From: Acanthamoeba castellanii str. Neff | Lineage: Eukaryota; Discosea; Longamoebia; Acanthamoebidae | NCBI RefSeq assembly: GCF_000313135.1 | Contig: NW_004457592.1 | Span: 5,976-69,975, forward strand | Reading direction: 5' to 3' | DNA length: 64,000 bases | Shown here: positions 10,801 to 21,730 of the stretch, piece after piece | Position numbering within the stretch: the stretch's first letter is position 1 | How the letters are laid out: each line of letters opens with the position of its first letter | Made by a program: the position numbers and the translations under genes | The notes under the pieces: generated by a model | Told to the model about the DNA's origin: nothing | The model's input: only the letters and a program-made list of their open reading frames with translations | Database searches by the model: none

Positions 10801-11472
10801 CACCGAGCTGAGAGCGAAGATGGTGCTCAAGGACCACAACACCAACAAGTGGGACGAACTGGCGAAGCTGCAGCAGGCCGAAGTCGCGAAGACACTCGAG
10901 GCGATCAAGAACATCAAGATTGACGACGAGGCCGAGGCCGACGAAATCTACAACTCGCTGAACGCTTGGGCGCAGGAGCTGGTCGACGACATCGTGGAGA
11001 GCGGCGACGTGGAGCGCGCGCTCGAGCATCTCAGTCACCCGGGCGTGGTGGACAAGCTCAACGATTTCCTGCGGCAGAAGAAGGGCGCCGCCAGCAGTGA
11101 ATTCGACATTCGGCAGTCCGTCAGAAAGCTGTTGGAAACGAGCGAGGACATGCGCCAGGCCATGCTGCTGCGCATGCCGCCTGCACTGCTGGACGTCATG
11201 CAGGCTGCCGACGACAGACAACGTGCGACCGGCGGTACAACCCACAACACCTTTTTGCATTATTTGAAGCTCTGCAATGTTGGACTCTCATCTCATTTGT
11301 TCAATCCACACACTCTCTCTGCAGCAGTGGCGCGCCCAGTGCTGAGCGCAACCAGGCTGGGTCAGTTGCGTTTCCCTCGCACTGCTACCGAGGTACCGTA
11401 CTCCGGAGGACATTCATTTTTGTACAGCACAGCACAACTCATCCCATTCTCTGGTATACACAGACAAACTGA
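7835..11472 (+). CDS. P-loop ATPase + degenerate TOPRIM-like protein, copy B
   Basis: Paralogous second module of the same locus. It opens with GLVTSEQSSVQKLARFLGET, then an exon GLTVTLKLELPAPATAELV..LQALGVWG that matches the N-terminal segments of copy A, and LLKFTDVVPDQKLYILFTSW. The ATPase has Walker A GPNGVGKT (about 8642-8665), signature LSAGEGS (about 9082-9102) and Walker B LVIIDEPEMHLEQA. The TOPRIM-like part has VLFINDR in place of VLYIEG and GLVDRANHS in place of GLLDRDNHS, so the Glu (9614) and the second Asp (9836) are lost; AENLLW remains. A basic stretch (AKRIRYNRSRSAS), two poly-Ser repeats and a long helical tail follow. The last exons are about 11327-11392 and 11464-11472. 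No ATG exists in the first exon, which argues for fusion to copy A; 7943 is an alternative start. Confidence 0.75.
10183..10440 (+). repeat. In-frame tandem duplication with poly-Ser (TCG/TCA) tracts
   Basis: Two coding units of about 40-45 residues in copy B: PEEFEALA-polySer-ALPLANTSNDLEGMEACEFFAEP, then PEEFAALA-polySer-ALPPANTSNDLRGMEAVREFFA. The serine tracts are TCG/TCA triplet repeats of different length (about 10 and 18 serines). It is an unstable linker between the TOPRIM-like and helical regions; copy A has one simple poly-Ser linker at the same place. Confidence 0.85.
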
Positions 11473-11960
11473 ATCAGCCGGTCGCTTGCCTCCCACGGAG
11501 GCGGTACTTCACGTGTAGGTCTAACCCACCCAGAGTCAACATTCCAAGCAAAATGCAGTCTTTTCTTCTGTCTTTCCCAACACACCTCGCGCCGAGTTAG
11601 CCGTCGTGGTTGCGTTGCCGCTCCTCCTGGCCTTGGGTTTGTTCGCGTGATTGTGTCGATCGCTAGGGAGCCAAGGAATCGCTCTCAGCACCGTTTAGCC
11701 ACCATTTCTCATTGATGCGGGGCAATATTGGGGCTCCGTACGGTGTTCACCTCGGCCAAGCACCCTGCGTCGGTTCGCTCAAGCATGTGAACCCGGTCCC
11801 TCTTGCACCAGCCAACCCTGCCAGTAGTCGTATGCTTGGTCCTTCCATAAAGCACCAAAAAATTTTAGTTCCGTGTTCGTGGAACAAATTGACAATTGTT
11901 GTTGCCAACCCCGACAAGCAACCCACAGTTGTCGCCAACACTCAGAGACGAAGAGAGGAG
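11473..11960. other. Intergenic stretch, nothing recognised
   Basis: About 490 bases between the end of the ATPase/TOPRIM locus and the NF-YA start. I see no coding potential that fits the neighbours, no RNA gene and no repeat. It must hold the 3' end of the first gene and the promoter of the second. Confidence 0.5.
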
Positions 11961-13257
11961 AATGTCTGAGTTGCCAGAGATCCACAACTTTGCGCGAACG
12001 ATACAGGAGCAGGCGGCCCACCGCACGTTCAATCGCATCGTACAGCCGCGTATAGCCGAGCCCAAATGGCCGCGAATCGACTCGCGGGGGCCCTTCGAAG
12101 CGCAGGCCCCCTTCACCCTGTCTGCCGTCGCTCGCGGCAAGGAGCTGCAGCTGACCATGGTCCTCCCGAACGACCGCTTCGAAGTCGAGGGTCAGAGCGG
12201 CAGCAGCAGCTTCAACAATAGCAACAGTGGAGGCCTAGCCCAGGGTTATTCGTTCGGGCTAACCCCGAGGGCGTCGATGTCGGTGATGCCCGCCACCACC
12301 AAAACCGCACCTCTGCTCAGGGCGGCACTGGCTGTGGACAGCGGCGGAGTGTATTCGACGACGACAAAGCTGCTGCTGCTCATGTCGATCCTGTTCAAGG
12401 AGGGCAAGATCGAGGCGGCGGACAAGGACTGGCTCAAGGAGATCGTGGTGGCCGGTGGCGGTCGCCAGGGTGGCGAGGGGAAGGCGGTGCAGTGGCTGAA
12501 GAAGCTCGAGGCCTGCCTGGAGTACTTTGAAGCCGAAAACGACCTCGACGAGGTGGGCGAGACCATGCGCATCCTGACCAGATGCTACGTCCTCGCCTCC
12601 GCCCACAACGACGGCGTTCAGTACCCATTCCGCAGGGTACGTGGAGAATTGCGACACCTTCACGCAAACCGCTTGATCAGCGTTTTCTGATCCGTTTGCT
12701 GCCAGGGTCTCGAGACAGCTGGCTCTCGTCAGTTGGCCCAAATGGGGTCGCTCCTGCAAGTTGACCAGCAGTCCTACATCAATCCGAATCAGTTTCACCA
12801 GGTGGCCCAAACGGGATTGCTCCTGCAAGCGGTCCAGCAGTACGCGCTGCTCTCGCGAGCCGAGGACCCTGTCTCGTGCCTTGACGTCAATCCGAAACAG
12901 TATCATCGAATCCTGAAGCGGCGACAAGAACGGACGAAGCTGGAGGCCAAATACCAGATCATGCCACGCAGGGTTCGACTTTCATCCCGGCCCTCCGTCT
13001 TTCAATAACTGATCCCGAACGCTACCCCTTTGCAGGAGTGGCTGTATGACAGTAGGCACCAGCACACCAAGAACAGGCAGCGTGGGCCTGGTGGGCGCTT
13101 CCTTAGCAAAGTGGAGTGTTGTGACAAGCTCAGGGGCACAACCATCAAGCCTCACCATGCCCCTCTTCCCACTCCTTCTTCGTCATCATTACACGAGCCT
13201 TCCTATCTATCCATCTGTCACCGACTTGACCGCTTCTTTGGCCAGAACCAAACCTGA
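11961..13257 (+). CDS. NFYA: NF-YA/HAP2, CCAAT-binding transcription factor subunit
   Basis: Sequence-specific subunit of the heterotrimeric CCAAT-box factor NF-Y, acting in the nucleus with NF-YB and NF-YC. Three exons join at phase 0: 11961-12636, 12706-12972 and 13036-13257. The conserved core is split by intron 2: the subunit-association helix VNPKQYHRILKRRQERTKLEA in exon 2 and the DNA-binding part WLYDSRHQHTKNRQRGPGGRF in exon 3. The linker between them (QIMPRRE) departs from the usual IPKERKPY. The protein is long for the family, with about 225 extra N-terminal residues predicted partly helical (KLLLLMSILFKEGKIEAADK) and a glutamine-bearing segment with a short internal repeat (QLAQMGSLLQV / QVAQTGLLLQA). 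It is convergent with THUMPD1, 100 bases downstream. Confidence 0.92.
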
Positions 13258-13358
13258 GCCGCAGAGAAATTGAGATACCTTTGATTATCACAACCAAGTT
13301 GTGGCCTTTCTAACGAACAGGTCCTCTTTTCTTTTCTTTCGCAACACATGTACTAAGC

Positions 13359-14927
13359 TTAGTTGGTTGTCATGGTCGTGCTGCCACTCCTCCTGGCTGC
13401 GGTGGAGTGCAAGTTGTACTTGGCAAAGGCGTGGTAGTCTGACGTGACGCTCAATCCACACGCGCTCTGCGAGAGGAGATGAGCGGCAGGCCGCAAAAGC
13501 ATGGGAAAAAGTTGGAAGTCCGCACCTTGAAGATGTATACAAGGACGACTTTGTGGGGCGTTGAGAGGTCGACGCTGTGCACGGGTGGCACCTGCACACC
13601 GCACATGTGCTGCGTTGAGAATTGAATCCGCCCACAAGACAAAAAAAATTAACAAGAAAAAAGTAGAGTACCGAGGCTGCGATCTGGGACACGACGGGCA
13701 TCCTCTCTACACGGTCGTTGTTGCGCTTGTCAAACACAACTGCGAACTGCACACCGCAAAAAGAATAGAGAGAGAGAGAGAGAAAGATCGTGAAACAGTG
13801 GTTGAACGTGTCGAGCGGGATGCGCGACGCACCTTAAGCGGGGCATCGGTCTCGCTGGGGAAGTGGTCGGGCAGCATGGCCTGCGCCGCCGACACAATAT
13901 CGGCTTCGCTCGCGGCGCACACTCGCTCTATGGGCACCAGGCGATGGCACGCGTCGCTGTAGATCGCGCGAGCTTGAGTGTACGAGCCACTCACAAAAAG
14001 CCAAAAGGGACGACAGACCGCGCACCTGTGAGCCGCCTGTTGTGGAAAGTCCGGGTCGGTGAAGATGCGGTGGGCGAACTCGACCGGTCGTATGTCGGGG
14101 CTGTTCACCGACACGAAGAACAACCCGCTGATTCCTGACTCGTGATCGCGCCGATCGGGTGAGCCAAAATGAAACTGTGATTTGCGGGAGGGGGAGGACC
14201 AGACCGCCAGAGTCGAATATGTTGAACAGCTTCGGCGCCCGTTCTCGTGGCTTGTCGCTGGGTGGTGTTGGGCCGTGGCTCGTGCCGGTCTCTTCTTTCG
14301 AATCTGCAGCAGCAGCTGTGTTCGAGTCCGCCAGCTTGAGCGTCTCAGCAGAATCTGCGCTGCTCGGTTCCTCCGCGGCCGTGCCATCGGGTCGGGCGTC
14401 CGCGGCCGTGCCTCCGGCGTCGCCCTCGGTCGGCGCAGGTGGATTGAGATGACGTTCGACTTCTTCGGGATAGAACTTGCGCGCGTACTGCTCCCGAACA
14501 TGCACAAAAGTCATCAGCACCGCACCGCACGCGCACGAACACATGGACGGTGTCGGCGACCACGACACGTGTGTGGCGCCCACGTTGATGCCGGGTTGAC
14601 GCCGTACGTGGTTGAGGAGCTGGAGGACTTGGGCGAGGGCGTGGTTCTCGCGGTGGACGGCGCAGGTGACCACGAAGCCGTGCCTCGCTTGGCCCCGGTT
14701 GAACAGCGTGGCGTGTTTCTGTGCACATGGACCGTCACGGTGCTGAGCGGCCGCTTCATCTTTCTGCAAACGCACAAACTGCAAATAAAGAGGGTTTGCA
14801 CCTTGAGCGAACTTCGATCGAGTCGGGGACGCTTGGTCGTCGGAGTTGTCTTTTGTTCAGCTTTGCCCACCTTCTTGTCCACCGAATCAGTGCCAGTCAG
14901 TTCCGTCTCGCTCCGCTCTCTCTTCAT
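13359..14927 (-). CDS. THUMPD1: THUMP-domain protein THUMPD1/TAN1 (tRNA ac4C adaptor)
   Basis: tRNA-binding adaptor needed by the NAT10/Kre33 acetyltransferase to make N4-acetylcytidine in tRNA. The minus-strand exons read, in order: MKRERSETEL..KRPRLDRSSLK (start 14927); RHGFVVTCAVHRENHALAQV and LLNHVRRQPGINVG; a low-complexity Ala/Ser/Glu exon; LFFVSVNSPDIRPVEFAHRI; DACHRLVPIERVCAAS; FAVVFDKRNNDRVERM and VVSQIAAS; a short exon NAPQSRPCIHLQ; and SACGLSVTSDYHAFAKYNL at the end. The FVTC start, the CHRL.P.....A pair, the FDKRNND motif and the GlSV..DYhaF.KYNL ending match Tan1/THUMPD1. Exon borders are approximate. Its start lies 122 bases from the start of the divergent ACAD11-like gene. Confidence 0.85.
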
Positions 14928-15049
14928 CTTGTTGGGATTAATATCTTTTTCTTTTCCCGGATCTTTTCTGTTCAAATTTTCCTTAGACTAAAAGAAACGC
15001 TCCGGAAATGAAGAAGGTGGAGAGTTCCCAGCCCTGAGCGCAACTGAGG
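14928..15049. promoter_or_regulatory. Short divergent promoter, THUMPD1 / ACAD11-like
   Basis: Only 122 bases separate the two start codons, so both genes must share promoter DNA. It holds a T-rich tract and, on the plus strand, a small upstream reading frame (ATG at 15008, ten codons, MKKVESSQP) ending just before the ACAD start at 15050, which could lower translation of that gene if it is in the mRNA. Confidence 0.5.
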
Positions 15050-18000
15050 ATGTACGCGACGGAGGTGCACACCAGCGCGGTGCGGGAGGCCCATGTGTTC
15101 GATGTGGAGCGCCTCACCAGCTTCATGGCCCAGCAGATTCCCTCCTTTGTGCCGCCTCTGCAGGTGCGCCCCCCAATCCTAGGTGGCTCTACACGAATCA
15201 AACGATCTTCACGACGTGGTGTCGTGCTCACCTTCTCATAAAAACAAAACAAAACAAAACAAGGTGAGGCAATTCAAGCATGGGCAGTCCAACCCGACGT
15301 TCCTGCTGGCGGACGGCAGCGGCACCAAGTACGTGCTGCGCAAGAAGCCGCCCGGCAAGCTCCTCTCCTCTGCCCACATGGTGCTCCCAAATACTGCTCC
15401 AGCGTTGAGTGCTAGTGACTTGCTTATATACGCATTCGTGCCTTGTGTGGGAAATGTGAAGGTGGAGCGCGAGTACATGGTGATGAAGGCCCTGAAGCAG
15501 GTGCGTGCGCACCACCTGCCCGCTCGCTCAGCCATGCATGGACAGCGGGTCCCTCTAACTGTCCGCATCGCAGGTGAACTTTCCGGTGCCCGACCTGCTG
15601 GCCTTCACGGCAGACTCGAGCGTCATCGGCACGCCCTTCTACATCATGCAGTTCGTCACGTACGCCTCCACTTACAGTACCCGTGAGAATGAGGAGTCAC
15701 TGACGTCTGAGGCGCCACGTGGTACATCCACCTGCAGGGGCCGTATCTTTACCGATCCCTCATTGCCCGGTTTGCCGCCTCAAGAGCGGGCCGCCCTCTT
15801 CAAGTACTCCCAACCGGCTCCGTTCACAAAGCAGCTGCATTGTGCTTGCTGACCACTTTTGCTGCTCCATGCATGCAGGGAGTTCATTCGCGTGATGGCG
15901 TTTCTGCACTCGGTCGACTACAAGAAGGTGGGCCTCGGCGCCTACGGCAAGGAGGGCTCCTACTACGCACGCCAGGTACGGCCTGCGACTAAGTAGTCGG
16001 GGTTGCCCTTGATTTGTAGTTATATAAGACCACCTAATATATCACCACTCCAGGTCGCGACTTGGACGCGCCAGTACCGAGCCTCGGCCACGGAGGAGGT
16101 GCCGGCCATCGAGAGCCTCATCACCTGGCTTTCGCGTAACGTGCCCGAAGAGCTGCCTGGCGATTGTACCATTGTTCACGGCGACATGAAGTTCGACAAC
16201 GGTACGCACCCTCTAGTCGCTCCACTGTTTGTTTGCGAAGCTTGCGCTCAGAATCGTCGACCAATGCGGGCTGTGTGTGCAGTGATTTTCCACCCGACTG
16301 AGCCGCGCATCATTGCGGTGCTCGATTGGGAGCTGTCCACGCTCGGCCACCCGCTGGCGGATGTGGCCTACTCGTGCCTTCCCTACAGCGTCGACCTCCC
16401 CGGAAACTCGCTCATCGACAAGGACATGAGCGGTACGTACGCTCTCTTCCCGCCCTCATTTTTGTTTTTTTGGCGTTGGGTCGAGTGTCGTGGGAGGTGC
16501 GGCAGCGTGAATGTTGGATACGGCCATACTGCACAGAAAGCACCGCTTCCCATCCGAACAGCGAAGTTAAGCTGCGCCAGGCGGTGTTAGTACTGGGGTG
16601 GGCGACCACCCGGGAATCCACCGTGCCGTATCCTTTTTACTCTCTTCTTGCTCCGCCCAACAACACAACACTCAACTCTTCGGTACTTGTCACCGATGAC
16701 TGTGTAATGTCGCTGACCTGTCCTGCCACTTCGCTGTGCTGCGCACAGGCATTCCCTCGCAGGCCGAATACGTGAAGCAGTACTGCCAGCATACGGGCCG
16801 CGCCTTCCCGATTCCCAAGTGGCACTTTTACGTCGCCTTCTCCGCCTTCCGGCTCGCCGGCATCGCCCAGGGGGTGTACAAGCGGTACGCTGCCGCCCCC
16901 CGCCCGGCCCCGCGCCCTGTGGTGGGGACCACTGACCGAATGCGTGCGCACGTTCAAGATTCCTGCAAGGCAACGCATCGTCCACCACCGCTGGCGTCTT
17001 CGGAGCGGTGTCGAAGATGTGCCTCGAGGCCGCTTGGAGCCTTGTGGAAGCAGAAGAGAGCAAGCTCACCACCAGTACGCCGCTCATTCATCCTGGCCGA
17101 CTTCACTGCTGGTGTCAGGCCTAACGCGGGTGGCGGCTCAGCGGGTGAGGCCAATGTAAGGCATGGCAGCCCCAAGAAGGGGGTGTCGACGATGGAGGAC
17201 ATCATGGCCGCTCTGCCCGAGCCGCGGTGGGAGCCCGTGTCGGAGAGGAGCGTGGCCCTGCAGAAGCAGCTGTGGCGGTTCCTCGTCGACAACGTCTTCC
17301 CCATCGAGCGCCAGGTCCACGACGAAGTCAACCAGCCGGGCAACCGATGGAAGGTACTCCGATCGGTCACCTTGTTTGGCCATTTCCGCCAACGTGTGGC
17401 GCATGCTGCACCAGAACGGCGACTCATCTTTTTATGTTGTGGGTGCTGGTGCTCAGATCCCTCCGGTAATCGAGCGACTCAAGGCCAAGGCCCAGCAGGC
17501 CGGATTGTGGAACCTGTTTTTGCCTGATCGCTCCAACGGCGGCGCTGGACTGAGGTACTACACGCTCTTTACCCGCTGTGTGTGTGTGTGTGGTGTGGTG
17601 TGTTGTGCGCGCGCGCGTGTGGTGTGTGTGGTCGTGTTTTGCTTGCTGATGACGCTAGTCCAGCAACTCCGAGTACGCGCCGTTGGCGGAGTTGATGGGG
17701 TACTCGCCGCACCTGGCGCCGGAGATCTTCAACTGTAACGCGCCGGACACGGGCAACATGGAGCTCCTCGCGCACTTTGGCACCGAACAACAGAAGAAGC
17801 AGTGGCTCGCGCCCCTCCTCGCCGGTCAAATCAGGTCCTGCTTCGGCATGACCGAGCCGGCTGTGGCTTCGTCCGACGCCACCAACATCGAATGCCGCAT
17901 CACGCGGTACGTTCTGCTCCTTTTCTCACACTTTTTCATTTCGCATTCGCATTCGCATTCGTATTTTAACTTGGCCGAGTGCAGGGATGGTGAGCACTAC

Positions 18001-19698
18001 GTCATCAACGGTCGCAAGTGGTGGATCACCGGCGCTGGCGATCCTCGATGCAAGGTCGGCACATCCACCGCCCGATCTGTCGCTTGCTTGTGGTTCGTGA
18101 TCACGAAACAGATCTGACGTCCTTGTCGTGCTTCCTCGCCCAGTTGTGCATTGTGATGGGAAAGACGGATCCCGACACCCCCAACCAATACCGACAGCAG
18201 GTACGTATCTACAACCCACCAAGCTGCATTTCTTCTTCTTCTTCTTCTTCTTCTTCTGATTAGACGCTCACTGGTCTTCCCCTTCGTTATGTTAGTCGAT
18301 GGTGCTTGTCCCGATGGATGCGCCGGGAGTCAAGCTGGTGCGCCCCCTGACCACATTCGGTTACGACGATGCACCGTCTGGTCACTGCGAGCTGCTCTTT
18401 GAGAACGTCCGAGTCCCGCTCACCAACATTTTGGGCGGCGAAGGTACGCCTCCCTCCCTAGAGAAGCACTATTTCTCTTCGTTCGATTTCTTCATTGTTT
18501 CATTACCGGACGCTGATCGCGGGGTGTCGGTGAATGCAGGCAAAGGCTTCGAAATGGCGCAGGCGCGCTTGGGTCCTGGGCGCATTCACCACTGCATGCG
18601 CATGGTGGGCTTGGCCGAGCGCGTGCTGCACACGATGCGCGTCCGGGTCCAGGAGAGAATCGCCTTTGGGCGACCGCTGGCCGAGCACGGCATCATCCAG
18701 CAGAACATCGCCTTCTCCCGCATCGAAATCGAGCAGGTAAACTCTTTTCCTCCGGGTTGTGGTCACTGTGTATGATGTAACTCACTGGCAACGCACACGC
18801 ACACGCACACGCACACGCACACGCACACGCACACGCACACGCACACGCACACGCACACGCACTACCGCATACGCACATGTGCGTTCAGGCTCGCTTGTTG
18901 ACGCTCAAGGCGGCCCACATGATGGACACGGTGGGCAACCGGCATGCACGGAAGGAGATCGCCATGATCAAGGTGGTTGCACCCAACATGGCGCTGGTAC
19001 GAATCCCGCCTCCCGGGCCAGCAGAGATCGTGTTCACCGAGTGGGTCAGCTAACACTGTTTTTGCCGCCACAGAAAGTGATCGACAGGGCGATCCAGGCC
19101 TTTGGTGCGGCGGGGCTCAGCGAAGACTTTGGTCTGGCCGCCGCCTTTGCTGGCGCCCGCTCTCTCCGCCTGGCCGACGGGCCTGATGAGGTACACACCC
19201 AGTGGAGCCTGGCCATGTGAAGCTCGCGTAGTCGTTAGAGTGGCTCAACACGAACTCATCGTGTGCGCACGCGGCAGGTTCATATGATGACCATCGCCAG
19301 GCTGGAGCTGCAGCAGCACAAGGGTAAGGCGCTCACCCAGAAAGGTGGTGCCACGGAGGCAATCAAGCGCTACCAGACGGCGATCGCGGAGACGTCCGGC
19401 GTTCTCTCGGTGGCCGAGGGCCAGGACCTGGTGGAGATCTACGCCCTGTTCAAGCAGTCCTCCGCGGGCGACAACACCACTCGTACGTCGCGCCAGCACA
19501 CTCGTCAATTTGGCCACCGCCTCAACGGCAATTCTTGTGTTGGCTGCAGCCCAACCGAACGCGAGCGATGTGAGAAGCTACGGCAAGTGGATGGCGTGGG
19601 CCGGCTTGAAGGGCATGCGCCAGGAAGAGGCCCAGACCAAGTACGCAGACAAGATCCAGGAACTGCAGCGCCGGAAGCACGCCACCACCAAACTGTGA
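15050..19698 (+). CDS. ACAD11-like: APH kinase + acyl-CoA dehydrogenase + acyl-CoA-binding domain
   Basis: Fatty acyl-CoA oxidation enzyme, probably peroxisomal or mitochondrial. More than a dozen exons. The N-terminal aminoglycoside-phosphotransferase-like part has [34 protein letters not shown] (catalytic loop) and [18 protein letters not shown]. The dehydrogenase part follows from about 17190: [67 protein letters not shown] and a C-terminal [17 protein letters not shown]11/IBR3 normally end soon after; here the frame runs on through [15 protein letters not shown] into an acyl-CoA-binding domain: [35 protein letters not shown], stop at 19696. One long intron holds a 5S rRNA gene. Exon joins were checked at several points, not all. 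Confidence 0.88.
16516..16634 (+). rRNA. 5S rRNA: 5S ribosomal RNA (nested in an intron)
   Basis: A 119-base 5S rRNA gene on the same strand as its host. The ends GGATACGGCC and GTGCCGTATCC pair as helix I. The conserved loop region CCCATCCGAACAGCGAAGTT and the internal promoter area GGGTGGGCGACC are present. It lies wholly inside the intron 16433-16748 of the ACAD11-like gene, which is 316 bases instead of the usual 60-110. The sequence agrees with the Acanthamoeba 5S rRNA as I remember it. Confidence 0.95.
16634..16638 (+). terminator. Pol III terminator (T5) after 5S rRNA
   Basis: Five Ts follow directly at the 3' end of the 5S gene, the standard RNA polymerase III stop signal. Being on the sense strand within an intron it would also be read through by Pol II. 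Confidence 0.8.
18791..18863 (+). repeat. (GCACAC)n microsatellite in an intron
   Basis: About twelve hexamer copies in an ACAD11-like intron. A similar CA/CG-rich repeat style fills many introns in this window. Confidence 0.95.
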
Positions 19699-19923
19699 GC
19701 AGTTGTCAGCACTACTTTGATTATAAAAATTGTCGCCTCCTCGTGTGTCGTGTCGTGTCATGTGTGTTGTTGTTGTTGTTGTGTGCTCACTCACCACGGG
19801 CCATTGGTAAGCCGCAATGAACGGAAGTGGGCTTGGGCGGGCTGACAGGGGTCCGCCAACTGTGAGTGATGATGGTCATGCATTGTTGGTTGCAGCCGGA
19901 AGAACAACTTTCGGTCAGGTAGG

Positions 19924-21730
19924 TCAATGAATGAAGGTGGCAACGAAATTGCTGCCTCTCTCCTTGAGCTGTGCCCACAACGACGGTGGACAATCCCCCT
20001 ATTGTTCGAAAGAAAAGAAGCGCAGCCCACAAAGGACAGAAACAATAGTGAGTTGAGCCAAAGTGTTGCTCTCAGTGCGGGGAAGAAAGGTAAGGACGGC
20101 TCTGGGCGGACCTTAGACCGGACGTCAGTGGCGATACGCTGGGCCAGGGCATGGGCGTCGTACTGGCTGCCGTGGTGGCTCAGGAAGCTGCCCTCCTTGT
20201 CCATGAGGTAGAGGAAGATGGAGTGGTCCACCAGGTAATCCTCATCCTTGTTCGTCACAACAACGAGCAAACAAACAAACAAACGAAGGCGAATATGAGC
20301 AATCATCGTTAAAAGGTCAATCGCCAACAACTCAGTTGGGTCGGTAATGGCGAGGACGGATGAATGCAGGTACCTCTTCAGAATGCTGCGAGGTGGACGA
20401 ATAGACGCGGAAGGACCGGGCCATGCTTTCCACTTGCTGTGGCGTGCCCGTCAATCCCACAAACGAAGGATGGAAATCTAACAAACGCGGTGTGCAGCAG
20501 CGAAGAAGCAAGGATTAGCGCTCGGAACCGCTTCGTGAGCCAACACTTATTGGGGTTATTGTCATTTAAGCGTCACAAAAAGCGCTCGCACCTTTCAGAT
20601 AGCTCCTGATCTTGCCAACGGTGTCACGGTAGGGATCAACGGAGATGAAGACTGGGACAACTAGGCCAGGTGTGATCCCTTCCTCTTCCTCTGTTGGCAC
20701 CACAACAAGAACGTCCAGTGGCGTAGGGGGGGGAAATGAAAATGAGGACTGGAAGTGGCCAAAGGAGGAGAAGAGGGGGGGGGATAGGGCGAGAGGTGTT
20801 ACCGAGGATTTTGAGCGTCTTGGTCACTTTGGCCAACTCGGCGGGGCAGATGTCGGGACAGAACGTAAACCCAAAGTACACCAACATGTACCTGGCAGGC
20901 GCAGCAGTAGCAGCAGCTGTAGGTAAAAAGCCTAAACGCAATGTGGTGATCGTGTGTTGGTCGGGTACCTGCCGCGGAAGGTGTGGTTGGTGACCACATG
21001 ACCATCCTGGTCGACGAGCGTGAAGGGTCCTCCGATGGACGGCGTTCCTGCCACAGCAATCTCGATTCTTGCTGCAGGATGACACGTTGGGCACGTTGGG
21101 TGTGTTGTGTGTGTGTGTCGTGTGTGTCGTGTGTACCAAAAGCGCAACGCGTACGTTGTGTGGGTGCATGTGAGCATGTTTCCAACACTCTAGAGTGACA
21201 CAAAGGTCCAGCGACAAGCTTACGTACGTTTCCTCTTGGCCTTTTCGAACTCAAAGTAGGCGAGCACCACCCCACAAGCGCCCAGGGCGAGGAGTGCGCT
21301 TTTCCACGTGATGGGCGCCTGCGGTGGCCGGGCTTCGGGAGGAGGCGGGGGAGAGGTGCGAGTGTTGCTCCCGCCTGCAGCTCCGGGTGTGGATGAAGGC
21401 TCCTCCGCTCGGCGGCGGGGCAGAGCCTGCGTCCGTACGAGCGGCGAGCGGGCTGGCCACACACTAGTCTGTCCTCCCTCCAATCTCATGAGCCGCGATT
21501 CCTTATTTCGTCTGCAATTGGCGCAATTGACACCAACGAATCATTGCCCTGCGTTGATGGTAACGCACCTTGAGACTGCGAGTCGCTGTGGAGATGAGGC
21601 TGTTATCCTTGCAGCAGCCGTCCCTGATTATGCCCGAAGCATACAGGCGTGTGGCAGACGCACCCTGACGGCACGCGCGAAAGCCCGCTGACGTCAAGTT
21701 CCGGGCGGAGGCGGCGCGGCAGCTGCGCAT
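19924..21730 (-). CDS. SCO1: SCO1-like copper chaperone for cytochrome c oxidase
   Basis: Mitochondrial inner-membrane protein that delivers copper to the CuA site of cytochrome oxidase subunit II. Minus-strand exons: a basic mitochondrial presequence starting at 21730 (MRSCRAASARNLTSAGFRAC); a proline-rich stretch followed by the membrane segment WKSALLALGACGVVLAYFEF; GPFTLVDQDGHVVTNHTF; YMLVYFGFTFCPDICPAELAK with the CxxxC copper ligands; a strand exon VVPVFISVDPYRDTV; FHPSFVGLTGTPQQVE; and DEDYLVDHSIFLYLMD with the third ligand, the histidine in DHS. Order and spacing are normal for SCO proteins. The last coding exon is uncertain: I join DVRSK to LKERGSNFVATFIH ending at 19924; without that splice it would end nearer 20100. 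Confidence 0.88.

Noticed and set aside
18791..18863. Short regular repeats that might suggest a CRISPR array
   Set aside because: Pure hexamer microsatellite without spacers; the same holds for the CA/CACG repeats at 46895, 54953, 57300 and 61086. No CRISPR array is present in the window.
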